64,000 nucleotides of DNA, from NCBI RefSeq assembly GCF_001742425.1, contig NZ_MJEH01000004.1:1-64000 (forward strand). Direction: 5' to 3'. Positions 25,985-34,516 of this stretch are shown in pieces (positions within the stretch are counted from its first letter, which is position 1; each line of letters starts with the position of its first letter). This stretch comes from Bacillus solimangrovi. GTDB taxonomy: Bacteria; Bacillota; Bacilli; Bacillales; Bacillaceae_N. The notes under the pieces were generated by a model that was not told where the DNA came from, did no database searches, and saw only the letters and a program-made list of their open reading frames with translations. A program made the position numbers and the translations under genes.

Positions 25985-27025
25985 TTGTACGAATTAAACA
26001 AATTAGGGTTTGATGTATTTTTTGAAGAGCAAGTAGTGGATTCTTCATATGAAGTAGGGAGAATTGCGACATTAGCGAATGGCATTTATAAGATTCTTTC
26101 AAAAGAGGGAGAATTGCAAGGACAACTATCAGGAAAATATTATCATGAAGCAGAATTAACACGAGATTTCCCTTGTGTCGGTGATTGGGTACTTTTTACC
26201 CCATTATTAGATGAGGGAAAAGGCATCATTCATCAAACGTTGGAACGGAAGAGTCTTTTATCACGTCAAGCTGCTGGAGAGAAAACAATTGAACAGCTTA
26301 TCGCAGCAAACGTTGATACAGTCTTCTTAGTCAATGCGTTAAATAAGGATTTCAATGTTAGACGAATGGAGCGCTATCTCACTCAAGTGTACGAAAGTGG
26401 TGCAAACCCTGTATTCATCTTAACGAAGAAAGATTTGTGTGATGATGTTGAAGAGAAGATTAGCGCTGTTGAAGAAGTTGCATTTGGCGTTCCAGTTATC
26501 GCTGTAAATACTTTACAAAGTGATGATCTTGAAGTGATCCGATCGTTCGTTGAGACAGGTAAGACGATTTCACTTATTGGTTCTTCTGGTGTTGGTAAGT
26601 CAACCTTAATTAACGGTTTATTAGGGGAAGACATCCAACGAACACAAGGGATTCGTGAAGATGATGCGAAGGGACGTCATACGACAACACATCGTGAGCT
26701 ATTCATGCTTCAAGGTGGTGGAGTTGTCATTGATACGCCAGGTATGCGTGAGCTTCAATTGTGGACGGATGAAGAAGCAACCGATGAAGCATTTCAAGAT
26801 ATTAAGGAATTAACTCTTCAATGTAAATTTAGAGACTGTCGACACGGAAATGAACCAGGATGTGCGATTAAGCAAGCTATTGAGATAGGGGAACTAAGTG
26901 AAGAAAGATATAGAAGTTATCGTAAGCTACAGAAAGAAGCTAAGTTCCTCGATCGTAAAGAAAAATACGGTGTTCATCGAGCAGCACGTATGCAAATGCA
27001 AGATTTAAAAAATGGAATTAACTAA
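25985..27025 (+). CDS. rsgA: RsgA-type ribosome small-subunit GTPase
   Basis: 346 residues from TTG 25985, 6 bases after AGGAGGA. OB-fold N-terminal half, then a circularly permuted GTPase: G4 FILTKKDLCD about residue 141, G1 SLIGSSGVGKSTLING about 196, G2 region RHTTTHREL, G3 VIDTPGMRELQ, then a zinc site CKFRDCRHGNEPGCAI. RsgA matures 30S subunits. It is longer than the usual Bacillus copy (about 300) and is not in the prpC-prkC-rsgA-rpe setting, so it is probably a second paralog. Confidence 0.88.
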   Translation: MYELNKLGFDVFFEEQVVDSSYEVGRIATLANGIYKILSKEGELQGQLSGKYYHEAELTRDFPCVGDWVLFTPLLDEGKGIIHQTLERKSLLSRQAAGEKTIEQLIAANVDTVFLVNALNKDFNVRRMERYLTQVYESGANPVFILTKKDLCDDVEEKISAVEEVAFGVPVIAVNTLQSDDLEVIRSFVETGKTISLIGSSGVGKSTLINGLLGEDIQRTQGIREDDAKGRHTTTHRELFMLQGGGVVIDTPGMRELQLWTDEEATDEAFQDIKELTLQCKFRDCRHGNEPGCAIKQAIEIGELSEERYRSYRKLQKEAKFLDRKEKYGVHRAARMQMQDLKNGIN

Positions 27026-27063
27026 GAACTCTTAATGCATGGTATAGTTAAGTGAATTTAGAG

Positions 27064-27095
27064 AAGGTACTCATATTAAATGAGTACCTTTTTTT
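27064..27095 (+). terminator. Terminator of rsgA
   Basis: AAGGTACTCAT pairs with ATGAGTACCTT, followed by seven Ts. Confidence 0.88.
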
Positions 27096-27190
27096 GGGGT
27101 GTAAAATCTACCATTATTTTCTATTGATAGAGTGAATGAAACATAATAGTGTGGTAAAATAATACCATAATTTAACTAAGGAGATAAAAA

Positions 27191-28078
27191 ATGAAAAAAA
27201 TGATCATGTCAATTACGATTTTGATGCTATTCTTAGTTTCTTGCTCAACTCCTACACATGAAACTGAGGAAAGTGTATCAATGGAAGAAACATATAAACC
27301 AGAGGATGAGATGTATGTACATGAATATGACCGAACGTTCTATATTAAAAATTATGCACGACTAACGGATGAACAGCTTGATAGGTTTAAAAAAGATATC
27401 TATGATGCTGTTTTATATTTAGAGGAACGTTTTCATGATCGGATTGATGAAAAAAAATATTATATTTCAGTAGATGTAGGGTATAAAGCCAGTAATGCAG
27501 ATGGAAATAGCATACATTATTACCGTTATTTAGAGGGTAGAGCAGGGATAATACACGAATTGACACATGCGATGCTAGGTTATCAATTTGGTGGTTACTT
27601 TACTCAAGAAGGTTTGGCTGTTTATATTCAAAATAAATACGGGGAGTTTGGATATCCTTCCAGTGATATATCTATTCATTCATTAATGAGTTATTTTAAA
27701 GAAAATAACAAGTATATTCCATTAGAAACATTAATGAATGAGGAGCTTGTAAGCAATTTTGGTGGCAAATATGCTAATGAGGTACTGCAGTGGATGGCTT
27801 ATACAGAAGCTGGTTCATTTACAGAATATTTAATTGATGAATACGGACTTGAAATGTTCATGCAATTATACAATCAACCAGAGTTAGCTTCAAAGGTTGA
27901 AGAAGTGTACAAGAAACCATTATCACAATTAGAAGAAGAGTGGCTTAATTTTATAAAAAAACAATCAACTGAAGAAGTAGCAAAATTGTTTGAAATACCA
28001 TATTTAAAAGATATAAATGAAAGACTTTTAAAATCAAACATTCATGAATTAATCAATACTTATGATTGGTCTTCATAG
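27191..28078 (+). CDS. Zinc metallopeptidase-like lipoprotein, copy 1
   Basis: 295 residues. Lipoprotein signal in residues 1-18 with lipobox LVSC. Zinc site IIHELTHAMLG about residues 120-130 (HExxH) and a downstream Glu in FTQEGLAVYIQ about 139-149, the gluzincin layout of the peptidase MA-like superfamily. The rest is helical. Attached to the outer face of the membrane. AAGGAG precedes the ATG. A tandem copy follows. Confidence 0.82.
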   Translation: MKKMIMSITILMLFLVSCSTPTHETEESVSMEETYKPEDEMYVHEYDRTFYIKNYARLTDEQLDRFKKDIYDAVLYLEERFHDRIDEKKYYISVDVGYKASNADGNSIHYYRYLEGRAGIIHELTHAMLGYQFGGYFTQEGLAVYIQNKYGEFGYPSSDISIHSLMSYFKENNKYIPLETLMNEELVSNFGGKYANEVLQWMAYTEAGSFTEYLIDEYGLEMFMQLYNQPELASKVEEVYKKPLSQLEEEWLNFIKKQSTEEVAKLFEIPYLKDINERLLKSNIHELINTYDWSS

Positions 28079-28118
28079 TTGCAATTTTATAGGTTTACAA
28101 TGATAGATTTGAAAGAGT

Positions 28119-28228
28119 CTCAAATGCAAGATTTAAGAAATGGAATTAACTAGGACTCTTAATGCATGATATAGTTAAGTGAATTTAGAGAAGGTATTCT
28201 ATTTAAAGAGTACCTTCTTTTTATTTTT
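28119..28228 (+). repeat. Duplicated rsgA 3' end and terminator
   Basis: From 28121 the sequence repeats the last 11 codons of rsgA (ATGCAAGATTTAA.AAATGG, TAG replacing TAA), the spacer and the AAGGTA...TACCTT terminator found at 26995-27095. It is not a gene. It marks the junction of a tandem duplication of about 1.1 kb that produced the second lipoprotein gene, and gives it a terminator (28190-28228). Confidence 0.85.
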
Positions 28229-28312
28229 TATGGTAATTTTCTAGTATTTACCACAAATGAAGTATGATAACATGATAGAATGTATACCATAATATAACTT
28301 AGGAGAATAGAT

Positions 28313-29191
28313 ATGAGAAAAACAATTGCTTCTATAACGATTTTGATAATGTTCTTAGTATCTTGTTCTACTTCAACGAATGAAACAGTAAAAAATGTAG
28401 CTAAGAATGAAAAATATGAACTTGATATACAATTTAAGGTAGAGGAATTCAATTTAACTTTTCATGTGAAAAATAACATAAAAATAACGAATGAACAACT
28501 TGATAAGTTTAAAGAAGAAATTGAAGCAGCTGTTTTATTTTTAGGTGAACATTTTCCTGAACGAATTAAGTACGATACATATTATGTTTATCTAGAGAGA
28601 GGCAGAGAAATAAGTTACGTATATGAAAACTATATCTATTATTATCGGTATTTGGAAGGGAGAGCACCAATTCTACATGAGTTGACACATGCGATGCTCG
28701 GTTCTTCAAAAGGAACTAGCTTCTTTACGATAGAGGGTTTAGCTGTTTATTTCCAAAACCAATATGAGGAGTTTGAATTCCCTTCAATGGATACGTCCAT
28801 TCATCAAGTAGCTGGATATTTTGTGAACAATAACAAATATATCCCATTAAATATACTAATGGACGAGCAACTTGTAGATAATTTTGGTGGGAAATATTCT
28901 GATGAATTACTTCGGTGGATGGGTTACATTGAAGCTGGTTCATTTACAGAATATTTAATAGAAGAATACGGACTTGAAATGTACATGAAAATATACGATC
29001 AACCAGAATTAAATTCTAAAATTGAAGAAGTGTATAAGAAACCATTGTCACAATTAGAAAAGGAGTGGCTTAACTACTTACAAAAAAATTCTACTAAAGG
29101 TGAACCAAAGCTGTTTAGTGAGCCATACGACTATTTTATAGAATTGAACGAACAACTCTTAAATTCAAATATCCTTGAATTAATCAAATGA
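28313..29191 (+). CDS. Zinc metallopeptidase-like lipoprotein, copy 2
   Basis: 292 residues, homologous over the whole length to the gene at 27191. Lipobox LVSC, zinc site ILHELTHAMLG and FTIEGLAVYFQ are kept, as are GSFTEYLIEEYGLEMYM and KKPLSQLEKEW. The segment just after the lipobox has diverged most. All active-site residues are present, so it is not a decaying copy. AGGAG precedes the ATG. Confidence 0.82.
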   Translation: MRKTIASITILIMFLVSCSTSTNETVKNVAKNEKYELDIQFKVEEFNLTFHVKNNIKITNEQLDKFKEEIEAAVLFLGEHFPERIKYDTYYVYLERGREISYVYENYIYYYRYLEGRAPILHELTHAMLGSSKGTSFFTIEGLAVYFQNQYEEFEFPSMDTSIHQVAGYFVNNNKYIPLNILMDEQLVDNFGGKYSDELLRWMGYIEAGSFTEYLIEEYGLEMYMKIYDQPELNSKIEEVYKKPLSQLEKEWLNYLQKNSTKGEPKLFSEPYDYFIELNEQLLNSNILELIK

Positions 29192-29205
29192 AGTGAGGTA
29201 AGAAA

Positions 29206-29721
29206 ATGTCACACCCAATTGTAGAAATCTATGATTATAACCCTGATTGGGCTACGAGGTATAAAGTTGAGAAGATTGCGATCATGAACGAAATTGAACA
29301 ATGGGTTCTTAAAGTCGAACATATCGGTAGTACATCTATAAAAGGCTTAAGTGCGAAACCAATTATTGATATTTTAGTAGGTATTGATACATTAGAGCAA
29401 ATTGATGCACTCTTTCATCCATTACGTAATGCTGGATATACGTACGTTCCAATGCCACAATTTCCGAACCGAGAGTTTTTTAGAAAAGGACCTAAAGGTA
29501 AAGGCACTGTTCATCTACACATATGTGAACTAAATGGTGAAGAGTGGTTTGAAAAGATTCTGTTTCGAGATTATTTAAGAAAGAATCCTGAAGCAGCACG
29601 AGAATATGAACGGTTGAAGCGAACACTAGCAGTAAAATATCGAAATGATCGACAAACATATACAGAAAAGAAAGTACCATTTATCAAAAATATAATAAGA
29701 GAAGCGATGAAACAGAAATAA
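29206..29721 (+). CDS. GrpB family (UPF0157) nucleotidyltransferase-like protein
   Basis: 171 residues: VEIYDYNPDWATRYKVEK start, VEHIGSTSIKGLSAKPIIDI about residues 36-55 (G-S-T-S and D-I of the nucleotidyltransferase fold), then KGTVHLHICELNGEEW and FRDYLRKNPEAAREYERLK. The length is typical. Only 14 bases follow the lipoprotein gene. Biochemical role of GrpB proteins is not established. Confidence 0.9.
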   Translation: MSHPIVEIYDYNPDWATRYKVEKIAIMNEIEQWVLKVEHIGSTSIKGLSAKPIIDILVGIDTLEQIDALFHPLRNAGYTYVPMPQFPNREFFRKGPKGKGTVHLHICELNGEEWFEKILFRDYLRKNPEAAREYERLKRTLAVKYRNDRQTYTEKKVPFIKNIIREAMKQK

Positions 29722-29769
29722 GTTTTAAAAAATATTATGGCGTACTAAATCATAAAAATGGTGATACAT

Positions 29770-30375
29770 ATGAAAAAGTGGATACAATACATTATTATAA
29801 TTACAGTCATTTTCTTCATTTATTCACGTGATAATGACGATCTAAAAGATAAAGGAACATTAGATATTACGAATCTAGAAGTTTATGAGGAACATATCCA
29901 AATGGCAATGAGATTAGGCTATAACATTGGTAAAATGCCTACGCGATATACAGCTGATTCACTTGATACAGCTGTTCGTGCATTACCGTATGAATTAATC
30001 GTTCCTACACAATTGCCAGCATCGTTTAAAGACTTTGAATTACTGTTTATCACGGATTGGAATAATAAAAAAGATCGTAAAGAAATTGCGATTGAAATGT
30101 GGGCAAAACCAATAGAAGGTGAATATCCATTTATACGCATCTCTGCAAATGATTTCAGTTATCCATCAGAAGATGAACTAATTGAAGATAGTGAGATAAT
30201 GCGAGTAGGAAATAATCACGATGTGTATATAACAGTTGATGAGTATACAGTTAATCTGAATTGGATTGATCAAAAAGTCTATTATAAAATTAGTTATCTT
30301 GCAGGAGCGAATCGTTATGATGAGGAAAACGCAAAGCAAGTAGTCCTTCAATTAGCAAAACAAATGATCCGCTAG
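29770..30375 (+). CDS. Single-pass membrane protein, DUF4367-like
   Basis: 201 residues from ATG 29770. Residues 4-18 form a membrane anchor; the soluble part contains LPYELIVPTQLPASFKDFEL, the opening of DUF4367-type domains found in anti-sigma factors and lipoproteins, then strands ending VYYKISYLAG and a last helix AKQVVLQLAKQMIR. Likely extracytoplasmic. Its neighbour at 30436 has the same plan. Confidence 0.6.
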   Translation: MKKWIQYIIIITVIFFIYSRDNDDLKDKGTLDITNLEVYEEHIQMAMRLGYNIGKMPTRYTADSLDTAVRALPYELIVPTQLPASFKDFELLFITDWNNKKDRKEIAIEMWAKPIEGEYPFIRISANDFSYPSEDELIEDSEIMRVGNNHDVYITVDEYTVNLNWIDQKVYYKISYLAGANRYDEENAKQVVLQLAKQMIR

Positions 30376-30435
30376 CTTCGAGACTTAATATAATAGTTTA
30401 CGAACGATAGTTGTTATAAAGGAGAAGCTATTAAT

Positions 30436-31005
30436 ATGAGAAGAAGTAAAAAAAAGTTTATTTTCTTCTCTACCGTACTTGTTGTGATAGTTAGTTGGGC
30501 ACTGCTTAGAACATTAATGTATGACCTTGACCAAACAGAATTAGCAAACATAGTTGAAGATCTGCCATTCGAAGTCAAAACACCTACTAAAGTTCCGTTC
30601 AAACAAATGAAGGTATGGGGCTCAACGATTGCAGATGATCAGCAACAGATTACGATTGATTTAACGAACATTAATAAAGAGTCAGTAACCATTCGTATGA
30701 CGACAAATGAAGTAGATTACTTTTATGATAGTAACAAAAAGAAAGTAACAATAGACAAGGGCATACAAGGAATATTCATTGCTAATGTCTCTAATAAACG
30801 AATTTTAGCTTGGGAAGATAACGGTGTCCAATATGAAATTACATTTTATCCGAAGCTGAAAACTTGGGAAGTAAGTAAAAGACAGTTGATTAAAATGGCT
30901 CAATCGTTTCAAAAACTTGTGTTCTATGTAACAAACAGTCGGTTGTTGACACAAAGCGACTGTTTGAATGTCTTATCCAGTTTAGAAATATTCCTAGATT
31001 TATAA
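30436..31005 (+). CDS. Single-pass membrane protein, DUF4367-like, with extended C-terminus
   Basis: 189 residues with AAAGGAG before the ATG. Membrane segment about 8-25, then DLPFEVKTPTKVPFKQMKV, parallel to the upstream gene. The natural end of the fold is near KMAQSFQK; the last 28 residues are encoded across a perfect hairpin (AACAGTCG...CGACTGTT, 30935-30964) that looks like the original terminator. A lost stop codon is the simplest reading. Confidence 0.6.
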   Translation: MRRSKKKFIFFSTVLVVIVSWALLRTLMYDLDQTELANIVEDLPFEVKTPTKVPFKQMKVWGSTIADDQQQITIDLTNINKESVTIRMTTNEVDYFYDSNKKKVTIDKGIQGIFIANVSNKRILAWEDNGVQYEITFYPKLKTWEVSKRQLIKMAQSFQKLVFYVTNSRLLTQSDCLNVLSSLEIFLDL

Positions 31006-31037
31006 CTTTACTATATTTTTACAATCGATGTTTAAGA

Positions 31038-31952
31038 TTAAGAATTACAAATAATTGGAGGAACACTATTATTACACTTATTCCCATCAAAGGTATTATC
31101 AGTTGCAGCATCTCCAGGTGCGTTAATATCTAAGTCTACATTTCGTGTCACTTTGTTAAAACTAATCGTATTAAAATCGGCATCGCTATCAACGTCAATT
31201 CCAATTCCTGTAACCGCATCAGGGTCTCCATTTTTACGAACGATATTTGAATCGATGCGATTGCCAGTAGAAAGACTTAATGTAATACCATTATTAACAT
31301 TGTCACATGATTTATTATCTAGAACTTGGTTATTGTCAGCATTCTCAGCAATTAATATTCCATCAAGTTCATTTTTAAGTGCGGAATTTCCAAACAAAAT
31401 ATTCATATCACTATTAATATTGAAGCCAAATTGACCATTTTCTTTTGCAAGGTTGTTTTCTAAGATACTCATTCCACTTTCATTAAGAACGTAACCATCG
31501 TTTGTATTGTTCCGACTTTCATTTTCTACTAGACAGTTGTTTGCTCCAACAACTACAAATCCATCAGTATTGAATGTTGCTAAGTTATTGATCAGTAAGT
31601 TGTCATTTGCCTCAACTGAAAACCCTGTCATGTTAAAGCTCGCTTCTACTTGTTGGATGACGTTATTATCTGTATTAATTTGTACACCTGCGCCGCCTCC
31701 ATAGCCTTGAACGGTAAAGCCTTGCAAATGAGTTTGTGTTCCGTTAACAACGACACCGTTACTACTACCCATTGCTGGATTCCCAAAGATAATTGTTTTA
31801 CCAATACCACAGCCGACAATCTTAAGGCGATCGACGGTTATATCGAATCCATCAAATGTTCCAACTAAGATTTGAATTGTATCACCAGCGTTTGCATTAT
31901 CGATTGCATCTTGTACAGTAGGTTGATCAGTCGGAACTACAATGATTGCCAT
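31038..31952 (-). CDS. Right-handed beta-helix protein, paralog 6
   Basis: 304 residues from ATG 31952 with AGGAGG upstream. MAIIVVPTDQPTVQDAID start, IVGCGIGKTIIFGNPA, then coils poorer in Asp than in the tandem array (DGFVVVGANNCLVENES, FGFNINSDMNILFGNS). It ends DGNKCNNSVPPIICNS, a CNS ending shared only with paralog 7. It is the second gene of an operon with the 102-residue protein upstream (34-base gap) and uses that gene's promoter. Confidence 0.82.
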   Translation of the reverse strand: MAIIVVPTDQPTVQDAIDNANAGDTIQILVGTFDGFDITVDRLKIVGCGIGKTIIFGNPAMGSSNGVVVNGTQTHLQGFTVQGYGGGAGVQINTDNNVIQQVEASFNMTGFSVEANDNLLINNLATFNTDGFVVVGANNCLVENESRNNTNDGYVLNESGMSILENNLAKENGQFGFNINSDMNILFGNSALKNELDGILIAENADNNQVLDNKSCDNVNNGITLSLSTGNRIDSNIVRKNGDPDAVTGIGIDVDSDADFNTISFNKVTRNVDLDINAPGDAATDNTFDGNKCNNSVPPIICNS

Positions 31953-31986
31953 AAGCTTTCTCCTCCTTTCCTATTTCCTATTAGCA

Positions 31987-32295
31987 TTAACAATCCTCAA
32001 CAGTGTCGAATAATTGCTGAATGTTTTCTACTTTGAATTGAAGTAACATTTCTTTCTTAATGACCGTCTTTAGTACGTCGTTAACGTTATCGTTGACTGA
32101 GAGTAAGTCATCGATTGTTAAGCAGTCATCATTAAATGCGGCAACAGCTGCTTGGATCTTCTCGCCTTCTGCATTCATAATGTGTGCTAACGCTAACTCC
32201 TCAGAACCTACTGAAGCTAAAAGGTACAACAATACATTGTTTTTCTCGAAATCTGGTAATCCATTAAAATCCTCTGGGAAATTCGGCATACCCAT
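31987..32295 (-). CDS. Small helical protein resembling a spore-surface family
   Basis: 102 residues. MGMPNFPEDFNGLPDF start, then VLLYLLASVGSEELALAHIM and NAEGEKIQAAVAAF. I recall a LAS..EELALAHI-NAEGEKIQ pattern in small Bacillus and Paenibacillus proteins and at the end of collagen-like spore-surface proteins; this is from memory, not a search. No signal peptide. It ends in EDC with a terminal Cys, like the beta-helix proteins. AAGGAG before the ATG. First gene of the operon with beta-helix paralog 6. Confidence 0.65.
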   Translation of the reverse strand: MGMPNFPEDFNGLPDFEKNNVLLYLLASVGSEELALAHIMNAEGEKIQAAVAAFNDDCLTIDDLLSVNDNVNDVLKTVIKKEMLLQFKVENIQQLFDTVEDC

Positions 32296-32329
32296 ATGAT
32301 ATCACTCCTTGTTTAAATTTGATTTACAC

Positions 32330-32364
32330 TGTATTTTATGATTGGCATATCAATTTGCTTGTAC
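32330..32364 (-). promoter_or_regulatory. Shared sporulation-like promoter module, copy 7 (minus strand)
   Basis: On the minus strand GTACAAG (32364-32358), 17 bases, then CATAAAATA (32340-32332), which fits the sigma-K -10 CATAnnnTA completely. One base shorter than the other seven copies. Confidence 0.6.
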
Positions 32365-32478
32365 AGATGACTAGAATTGAAAATAGTAATAAAAAATGGG
32401 TGTGAAATGGAGTAGTTCAGTGGTTTTTAAATTGTAGGGGGGATGTATGAATTCCGTTGAAAGTTATTCATAAAAGAA

Positions 32479-32524
32479 ACAACCCCTTCTGAAGTTTTAT
32501 CGTTTTAACTTCAAAAGGGGTTTA
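32479..32524 (-). terminator. Terminator of the TetR gene
   Basis: ACCCCTTcTGAAGTT and AACTTCAaAAGGGGT form a long imperfect stem; on the minus strand it is followed by TGTTTCTTTT. Confidence 0.75.
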
Positions 32525-32555
32525 TAGGTGTTACTGTAGTCTATTAAACGTGTGC

Positions 32556-33218
32556 TTACATCGTAGTAGAAAATTTTTGAACGAGCTTTTTTAGTAACTC
32601 GTGAATTTTATTATCGTCTATTTCGTTTAAGTATTCTGGATGAATTAATTGATGTTTCGTTAATGAATAGTAGTCGAGTAATGCTTCGTATAACGTCATA
32701 TTCATTTTAGTTAACAGTGCTGGATCGAATAGTTTTCTTAATAAGAACTGATCTTGCATATGAAGTAAGTAAATATTAATTGGGTTAAATATTCCTTCAT
32801 TCTGGTATTGATCGGAAATATGAGAAATTTGTTCATTCCGCTTATCGTGAGCATCACTTATTTTCTCATAAAGGGTAGGATAACTTGTTTGCAGATCGTT
32901 CAAATATTCATTTGAAATGTAGAAGGCAATCAATAACGATTGTTCAAATGATTTTTGAAAGTGCTCGCTATATGATGCGTTATGATCAACGATAGTTTCT
33001 CCTATATCAGTAATATAACTCACGTAAAGGTCAACGATAGATTCAATAATCTCTTCTTTTGAAGAAAAGTACTTATACATTGTTGCTTTACTAATATCCA
33101 TAATTTTTGCAATCCGTTCAATTCGAAGCGAGCTGACACCTTCTTTTCGGATAACAGGTAACAATTTTACTAATAACTTCTCTCGCATCGCATTTTTCTT
33201 TTCGATTTCTATAGACAT
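32556..33218 (-). CDS. TetR family regulator
   Basis: 220 residues from ATG 33218 after GGAAGGTG; the frame is open to 33299 without a site. Helix-turn-helix in SLRIERIAKIMDISKATMYKYFSSKEEI, residues 31-58. The ligand domain is not characteristic. Divergent from an SDR gene, which it probably controls. Confidence 0.87.
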   Translation of the reverse strand: MSIEIEKKNAMREKLLVKLLPVIRKEGVSSLRIERIAKIMDISKATMYKYFSSKEEIIESIVDLYVSYITDIGETIVDHNASYSEHFQKSFEQSLLIAFYISNEYLNDLQTSYPTLYEKISDAHDKRNEQISHISDQYQNEGIFNPINIYLLHMQDQFLLRKLFDPALLTKMNMTLYEALLDYYSLTKHQLIHPEYLNEIDDNKIHELLKKLVQKFSTTM

Positions 33219-33270
33219 TGCGTTCACCTTCCTAATGTTATTATAAGATATTTTTCTATTTGAGCAAATA

Positions 33271-33316
33271 AAACAAACTAACTGAACTAAAAATAACAAA
33301 ATAGTTTACTTTGTTT
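33271..33316. promoter_or_regulatory. Candidate TetR operator
   Basis: AAACAAACTAACT (33271-33283) is mirrored by TAGTTTACTTTGTTT (33302-33316), an imperfect inverted repeat in the divergent promoter region between tetR and the SDR gene. Confidence 0.4.
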
Positions 33317-33463
33317 ATATTTCGTGATAATCTTTACTCAGAAACTTTGATAAAGACACGCTATTTAGCCAAGCTAAAAACTGTCATTACGTTCAAATTG
33401 AATGTTTTTAATTAAAGAGCTATAGAATTGTCTTATATCACACTTAAGAAAGAAGGATGAATA

Positions 33464-34318
33464 ATGGAAAAGCAAATTGCAGTCATTACAGGAACATCTA
33501 CAGGTCTTGGTCTGGCATTAACAGAGCAATTAGCAAATGAAGGTTGGAAAGTCTATGCGACAATGAGAAATTTGGATAAATGTCAACCGATTCGAGATTT
33601 ACAACAAACCGGCTTAAGTGTTGAGTTATTACAATTAGATGTACAATCACAAGAGTCGGTTGATCGAGCAATTCAAACAGTAATCGAACGAGAAGGACAT
33701 ATCGATTTATTAGTGAATAATGCAGGAATCGGTTATATTAAAACGACTGAACAATCTTCGGAAGAAGAATATATAAATGTATTCGATATTAATACGTTCG
33801 GTGCGATTCGGTGTACGAAAGCAGTTCTTCCATATATGCGTGAGAGAAAACAAGGAAGAATTGTCGCGGTTTCATCTGTAGGTGGTTTAGTAGGTCAACC
33901 ATTAAATGAAATTTATTGTGCAACGAAATTTGCATTAGAGGGTTATTATGAGAGTCTTGCAACGTATGTTACACCTTACTTTGGGATCGAGTTCATGATT
34001 GTAGAGCCAGGTGGGATTTCATCTGAATTTGCAAACAGTGTTCTAAAAGGAGTTGCTAGCAGTGGCGGATTCCAGAAGGACGACTTTGAGCCAGTTATTA
34101 ATGACTACATGGGTAATAGAGAGGGAAGATCTGATGGCATTTTCCAAACACCATCACAGGTAGCTGAAGTCATCATAACAAAGCTTCATGCACAACCACT
34201 TCCTCTACGTGTTAGAACATCAGAGTGGTCAGAAAAGTTCTGTGAGTTTAAAACAAAAGAAGATCCAACTGGCTTGCTACAAACGAAAGCTGTTGTGAAA
34301 GATATGTTGGGGAAATAA
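33464..34318 (+). CDS. Short-chain dehydrogenase/reductase
   Basis: 284 residues: VITGTSTGLGLALTEQL (NAD(P) motif, residues 7-23), LLVNNAGIGY, catalytic Ser in VAVSSVGG and YCATKFALEG as YxxxK. The length and late segments fit the classical SDR group that includes retinol/steroid-type reductases. AAAGAAGGATG precedes the ATG. Regulated by the divergent TetR protein (inference). Confidence 0.88.
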   Translation: MEKQIAVITGTSTGLGLALTEQLANEGWKVYATMRNLDKCQPIRDLQQTGLSVELLQLDVQSQESVDRAIQTVIEREGHIDLLVNNAGIGYIKTTEQSSEEEYINVFDINTFGAIRCTKAVLPYMRERKQGRIVAVSSVGGLVGQPLNEIYCATKFALEGYYESLATYVTPYFGIEFMIVEPGGISSEFANSVLKGVASSGGFQKDDFEPVINDYMGNREGRSDGIFQTPSQVAEVIITKLHAQPLPLRVRTSEWSEKFCEFKTKEDPTGLLQTKAVVKDMLGK

Positions 34319-34330
34319 TAAGTTCAATAA

Positions 34331-34373
34331 GTGCTGACCTGTTCAAAGAGTGAATAGGTTAGCACTTTTTTTA
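34331..34373 (+). terminator. Terminator of the SDR gene
   Basis: GTGCTGACCT pairs with AGGTTAGCAC (one G-U), followed by seven Ts. Confidence 0.88.
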
Positions 34374-34447
34374 TAAGGTACATAAGAGAGTTCGAAAAAC
34401 TTAAATTTCACGTGAAATATATAGTCGAATATACATTTTCAGACGAA

Positions 34448-34485
34448 GTACAAGCAAAACAACCCACCTATTCATATGATTTAGT
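34448..34485 (+). promoter_or_regulatory. Shared sporulation-like promoter module, copy 8
   Basis: GTACAAG at 34448-34454, 18 bases, CATATGATTTAG from 34473. It lies within the longest frame of the next gene, showing that the true start is downstream. Confidence 0.6.
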
Positions 34486-34516
34486 ATTTCTAAATTTAGC
34501 GAAGGGTGTGTTGAAA

